64,000 nucleotides of DNA from Streptomyces sp. NBC_01317 (GTDB lineage: Bacteria; Actinomycetota; Actinomycetes; Streptomycetales; Streptomycetaceae): positions 1,922,001-1,986,000 of the forward strand of contig NZ_CP108393.1 in assembly GCF_035961655.1 (NCBI RefSeq), given 5' to 3'. The stretch's first letter is position 1, and each line of letters starts with the position of its first letter. Shown piece after piece: positions 60,299-64,000 of this stretch. Below the pieces are notes generated by a model, which saw only the letters and a program-made list of their open reading frames with translations, did no database searches and was not told the origin of the DNA. Position numbers and translations under genes: made by a program.

Positions 60299-63079
60299 AT
60301 GAGCTTCGGGATCGAGGTGAACGGCCGGCCGTTCACGCGCGAGCCGCGCCCCGGCCAGTGCCTGCGCACCTACCTGCGCGACAGCGGCTGGTTCGGTGTG
60401 AAGAAGGGCTGCGACGCGGGCGACTGCGGTGCCTGTACGGTCCATGTGGACGGCGAGCCCGTGCACAGCTGCCTCTACCCCGCCTTCCGCGCCGACGGCC
60501 GTACGGTCACCACCGTCGAGGGCCTGGCCGCCGAGGACGGTGAACTCCACCCCGTACAGCGGCGGTTCCTGGACGCGCAGGGTTTCCAGTGCGGCTTCTG
60601 CACAGCGGGGTTCCTGATGACGACCGTTGCCCTGGACGAAGACCAACGCGCCGACCTGCCCAGGGCGTTCAAGGGCAACCTGTGCCGCTGCACCGGTTAC
60701 CGGGCCATCGAGGACGCGGTACGCGGCGTGTGCCACGCCGAGGCTCCCGCGCCCGGCGAGGCCGTGGGCCGCAACCTGCCGGCGCCCGCCGGGCCGCAGG
60801 TCGTGACGGGCACCGCCCGCTACACCTTCGACGTCGACCTGCCCGGCCTGCTCCACATGAAGCTGCTGCGCTCCCCGCACGCCCACGCCCGCATCGTGGC
60901 CATCGACACCTCCGCCGCCCTGCGCGTACCGGGCGTGCACGCCGTACTGACCCATCACGACGCTCCCCGGCGGCACTTCTCCACCGCGCGCCATGAACAC
61001 CCCGAGGAGGACCCGGCCGACACGCGCGTCCTCGACGACACCGTCCGCCACATCGGCCAGCGTGTCGCGGCGGTGGTCGCGGACAGCGAGGCCGCCGCCG
61101 AGGAGGGCTGCCGCCGTGTCGAGGTGACGTACGACGTGCTGCCCGCCGTCCTCGACCCGGAGGAGGCGATGCGTCCGGGCGCACCGGTCGTCCACGACAA
61201 GGACCCGGCGACGGCCCGGATCGCCCGCCCCCGTAACAACGTCGTCGCCGAGGCACACGGCGAGATCGGCGACGTCGAGGCGGGCTTCGCCGAGGCCGAC
61301 GCCGTGTACGAGGACACGTACCGCACCCAGCGCGTCCAGCACGCCAGCCTGGAGACGCACGGAGCCCTCGCCTGGTTCGACGAGGACAACCGGCTGAACG
61401 TACGCACCAGTTCGCAGACGCCCTTCCTGACGCGGCGTGCGCTGTGCGCGTTGTACGACCTCCCGGAGGAGCGGGTACGGGTGGTCGCGGGCCGGGTCGG
61501 CGGCGGCTTCGGCGGCAAGCAGGAGATGCTCGTGGAGGACATCGTGGCGCTGGCGGTGCTGCGGCTGCGCCGCCCGGTGAAGTTGGAGTACACCCGCGCC
61601 GAGCAGTTCTACGGCGCCACCACCCGCCACCCGTTCACCGTCCGCGTCGAGGTCGGCGCCCGCCGCGACGGCACGCTGACCGCGATGCGGCTGCGTGTGG
61701 TGTCCAACACGGGGGCGTACGGGAATCACGGCCCGTCGGTGATGTTCCACAGCGTCGGCGAGTCGCTGGCGGTCTACCGCGCCCCGAACAAGAAGGTCGA
61801 CGCCTTCGCCGTCTACACCCACACCGTCCCGGCCGGCGCCTTTCGCGGTTACGGACTGGGCCAGGTCATGTTCGCGGTCGAGTCGGCCCTGGACGAACTC
61901 GCCCGCCGACTCGGCCTGGACCCACTGGAGTTCAAGGCGAAGAACATCATCGGGCCCGGAGAGCCGATGGTCACTCCCGGCGGCTGGGACGAGGATCTGC
62001 ACGTCGCCAGCTACGGCCTCGACCAGTGCCTCGGCGTGGTGCGACGGGCGCAGGCGGAAACGCCGACCCGGGCCGGGTCCGAGACCGGGACCGTGCCGGA
62101 CGGCTGGCTGACCGGCGAGGGCACCGCTCTCGCGATGATCGCCACGGGCCCTCCCGGCGGCCACCTCGCCGACGCCCGCGCCACCCTGCTGCCCGACGGC
62201 ACCTTCGATCTCGCCGTCGGCACGGCCGAGTTCGGCAACGGCACCACCACCGTCCACCGGCAGATCGCCTCCGGCGAACTCGCCACCACCGTCGAACGGA
62301 TCACCGTCCGGCAGTCCGACACCGACGTCGTACGCCATGACACCGGCGCCTTCGCCTCCACCGGCATCGTCGTCGCGGGAAAGGCCACGCTGCGCGCCTC
62401 CCGCGCCCTCGCCGGCCTGCTCCTCGACTTCGCCGCCGGCCACCTGTCCGTACCACGCGCCGACTGCCGGCTCACGGAGGAGGCGGTGGCCCACCCGGGT
62501 GGCCGACTGCTCCTGAAGGAGTTGTACGAGGCGGCCGGGGCGCGGGGAGTCACCCTGGGCGCCGACGGTCACTTCGGTGGCACTCCTCGCTCGGTCGCCT
62601 TCAACGCCCAGTGGTTCCGCCTCGCCGTCGACCCCGGCACCGGCGAGATCCGTATCCTGCGCAGTGTGCACGCCGCCGACGCGGGCACGGTGATGAACCC
62701 GATGCAGTGCCGGGGCCAGGTCGAGGGCGGAGTCGCCCAGGCCCTGGGCGCCACGCTCTTCGAGGACGTACGGATCAACGAACGCGGCGAGGTCGAGACC
62801 GCCGACTTCCGCCGCTACCGCGTCCCCCAGTACGCCGACATCCCGCGCACCGAGGTCCACTTCATGGAGACCGCCGACACCATCGGCCCCCTGGGCGCCA
62901 AATCGATGAGCGAAAGCCCCTTCAACCCGGTCGCCCCCGCCCTGGCCAACGCCCTCCGCGACGCGACGGGCCTCCGCTTCACCCAACTCCCCCTCACCCG
63001 CGACCGGGTGTGGCTGGCGCTGGACAGGGCGGGGGTGGCGGCACCACCACGCTGTGACCGGGGGAAACCCGACGAGTGA
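60299..63079 (+). CDS. Molybdopterin hydroxylase with fused 2Fe-2S domain (xanthine dehydrogenase family)
   Basis: The 926-residue protein joins two subunits that are separate in many bacteria. Residues 1-160 hold two 2Fe-2S domains: KKGCDAGDCGACTVHV with the plant-type cluster and CGFCTAGF plus NLCRCTGYRAIEDAV for the second. The molybdenum domain from about 165 shows TGTARYTFDVDLPGLLHMKLLRSPHAHARI-type order. VGGGFGGKQE (about 400), GAFRGYGLGQVMFAVE and ANTGAYGNHGPSV-like segments follow. The active-site Glu is in KSMSESPFNP near the C-terminus. It hydroxylates a purine or N-heterocycle, or an aldehyde; the substrate is not fixed by sequence. Start ATG 60299 follows GGGAG. Confidence 0.93.
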   Translation: MSFGIEVNGRPFTREPRPGQCLRTYLRDSGWFGVKKGCDAGDCGACTVHVDGEPVHSCLYPAFRADGRTVTTVEGLAAEDGELHPVQRRFLDAQGFQCGFCTAGFLMTTVALDEDQRADLPRAFKGNLCRCTGYRAIEDAVRGVCHAEAPAPGEAVGRNLPAPAGPQVVTGTARYTFDVDLPGLLHMKLLRSPHAHARIVAIDTSAALRVPGVHAVLTHHDAPRRHFSTARHEHPEEDPADTRVLDDTVRHIGQRVAAVVADSEAAAEEGCRRVEVTYDVLPAVLDPEEAMRPGAPVVHDKDPATARIARPRNNVVAEAHGEIGDVEAGFAEADAVYEDTYRTQRVQHASLETHGALAWFDEDNRLNVRTSSQTPFLTRRALCALYDLPEERVRVVAGRVGGGFGGKQEMLVEDIVALAVLRLRRPVKLEYTRAEQFYGATTRHPFTVRVEVGARRDGTLTAMRLRVVSNTGAYGNHGPSVMFHSVGESLAVYRAPNKKVDAFAVYTHTVPAGAFRGYGLGQVMFAVESALDELARRLGLDPLEFKAKNIIGPGEPMVTPGGWDEDLHVASYGLDQCLGVVRRAQAETPTRAGSETGTVPDGWLTGEGTALAMIATGPPGGHLADARATLLPDGTFDLAVGTAEFGNGTTTVHRQIASGELATTVERITVRQSDTDVVRHDTGAFASTGIVVAGKATLRASRALAGLLLDFAAGHLSVPRADCRLTEEAVAHPGGRLLLKELYEAAGARGVTLGADGHFGGTPRSVAFNAQWFRLAVDPGTGEIRILRSVHAADAGTVMNPMQCRGQVEGGVAQALGATLFEDVRINERGEVETADFRRYRVPQYADIPRTEVHFMETADTIGPLGAKSMSESPFNPVAPALANALRDATGLRFTQLPLTRDRVWLALDRAGVAAPPRCDRGKPDE

Positions 63080-63217
63080 CAGAGGACCGCGGGGAGCGGC
63101 GGGGACTGTGGGGCCCGAGACGTACGCCGTACCGCCGGACACATCCGGCCCGTGGGCCGGGGACGACCGTACGCGGGCCGACGTGACCGCGGCCTTCGGC
63201 CCTCCCCCGGCGGGCCG

Positions 63218-64000
<783 letters not shown>

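Noticed and set aside
60260..63142. 960-residue open frame antisense to the molybdoenzyme
   Set aside because: Shadow frame caused by high GC3; no ribosome site or domain, while the opposite strand encodes a clear xanthine dehydrogenase family protein.

Overview
The window is very GC-rich, uses NNG/NNC codons, has GGAG-type ribosome sites, frequent GTG starts and 1-8 bp stop/start overlaps, and only isolated TTA codons. It reads as chromosome of a Streptomyces or close relative. Every call below comes from reading the sequence; no database search was possible.

Left half (about 1-35.5 kb): a biosynthetic cluster that I do not recognise as a described family. It has a free-standing NRPS adenylation-carrier protein, a type II thioesterase and a single KS-AT-ACP polyketide module. 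Two ATP-grasp ligases, two class III aminotransferases and two SDRs are also present. Oxidative enzymes are a P450, PhyH and TauD dioxygenases, an alditol-oxidase-like flavoprotein, a GMC oxidoreductase with a small partner, and a HemY/GLF-type flavoprotein. Sugar functions are GalU, four glycosyltransferases (two GT2, one GT8, one GT92-like) and a polysaccharide deacetylase with an odd N-terminal domain. Three MFS transporters, an S9 prolyl-oligopeptidase and an 80-residue secreted peptide with three Ile-Asp-Trp-Pro repeats complete it. An XRE-type regulator is cut by the left edge. An inverted repeat, GGCAA-N4-TTGCC, or close variants of it, precedes nearly every transcription unit from position 373 to 33498. 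This suggests one cluster-specific regulator and roughly defines the cluster limits.

Middle (35.5-49 kb): a compact minus-strand operon runs class IV aminotransferase, NUDIX hydrolase, small unknown protein, FAD amine/amino acid oxidase, a three-gene ABC-2 exporter and a HAD phosphatase. Beside it are two GH3 beta-glucosidases and a divergent TetR regulator with a candidate operator, then an orphan DUF4241-like gene.

Right part (49-64 kb): a gene-poor stretch with a broken DUF2199 gene leads to a two-gene RNA end-repair operon (RNA ligase-kinase, then a MJ1316-EEP-2H-nucleotidyltransferase protein). Next come a CGNR regulator that has lost a zinc cysteine, a hemerythrin/LLM flavin oxidoreductase pair, an AraC regulator, a two-gene molybdenum hydroxylase and the 3' part of pstB.

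In the cluster, the minus-strand run from 16283 to 6555 (NRPS, thioesterase, GT2, flavoprotein, aminotransferase, small protein, GMC oxidase, MFS) is translationally coupled and is probably one transcript. The plus-strand run 475-5489 is a second. The divergent pairs at 17.7, 22.6, 28.4 and 33.5 kb each share an operator region. My inference is a glycosylated, amino-functionalised polyketide/amino acid product, with sugar deacetylation and alcohol-to-amine exchange as in aminoglycoside tailoring. The role of the repeat peptide is open.
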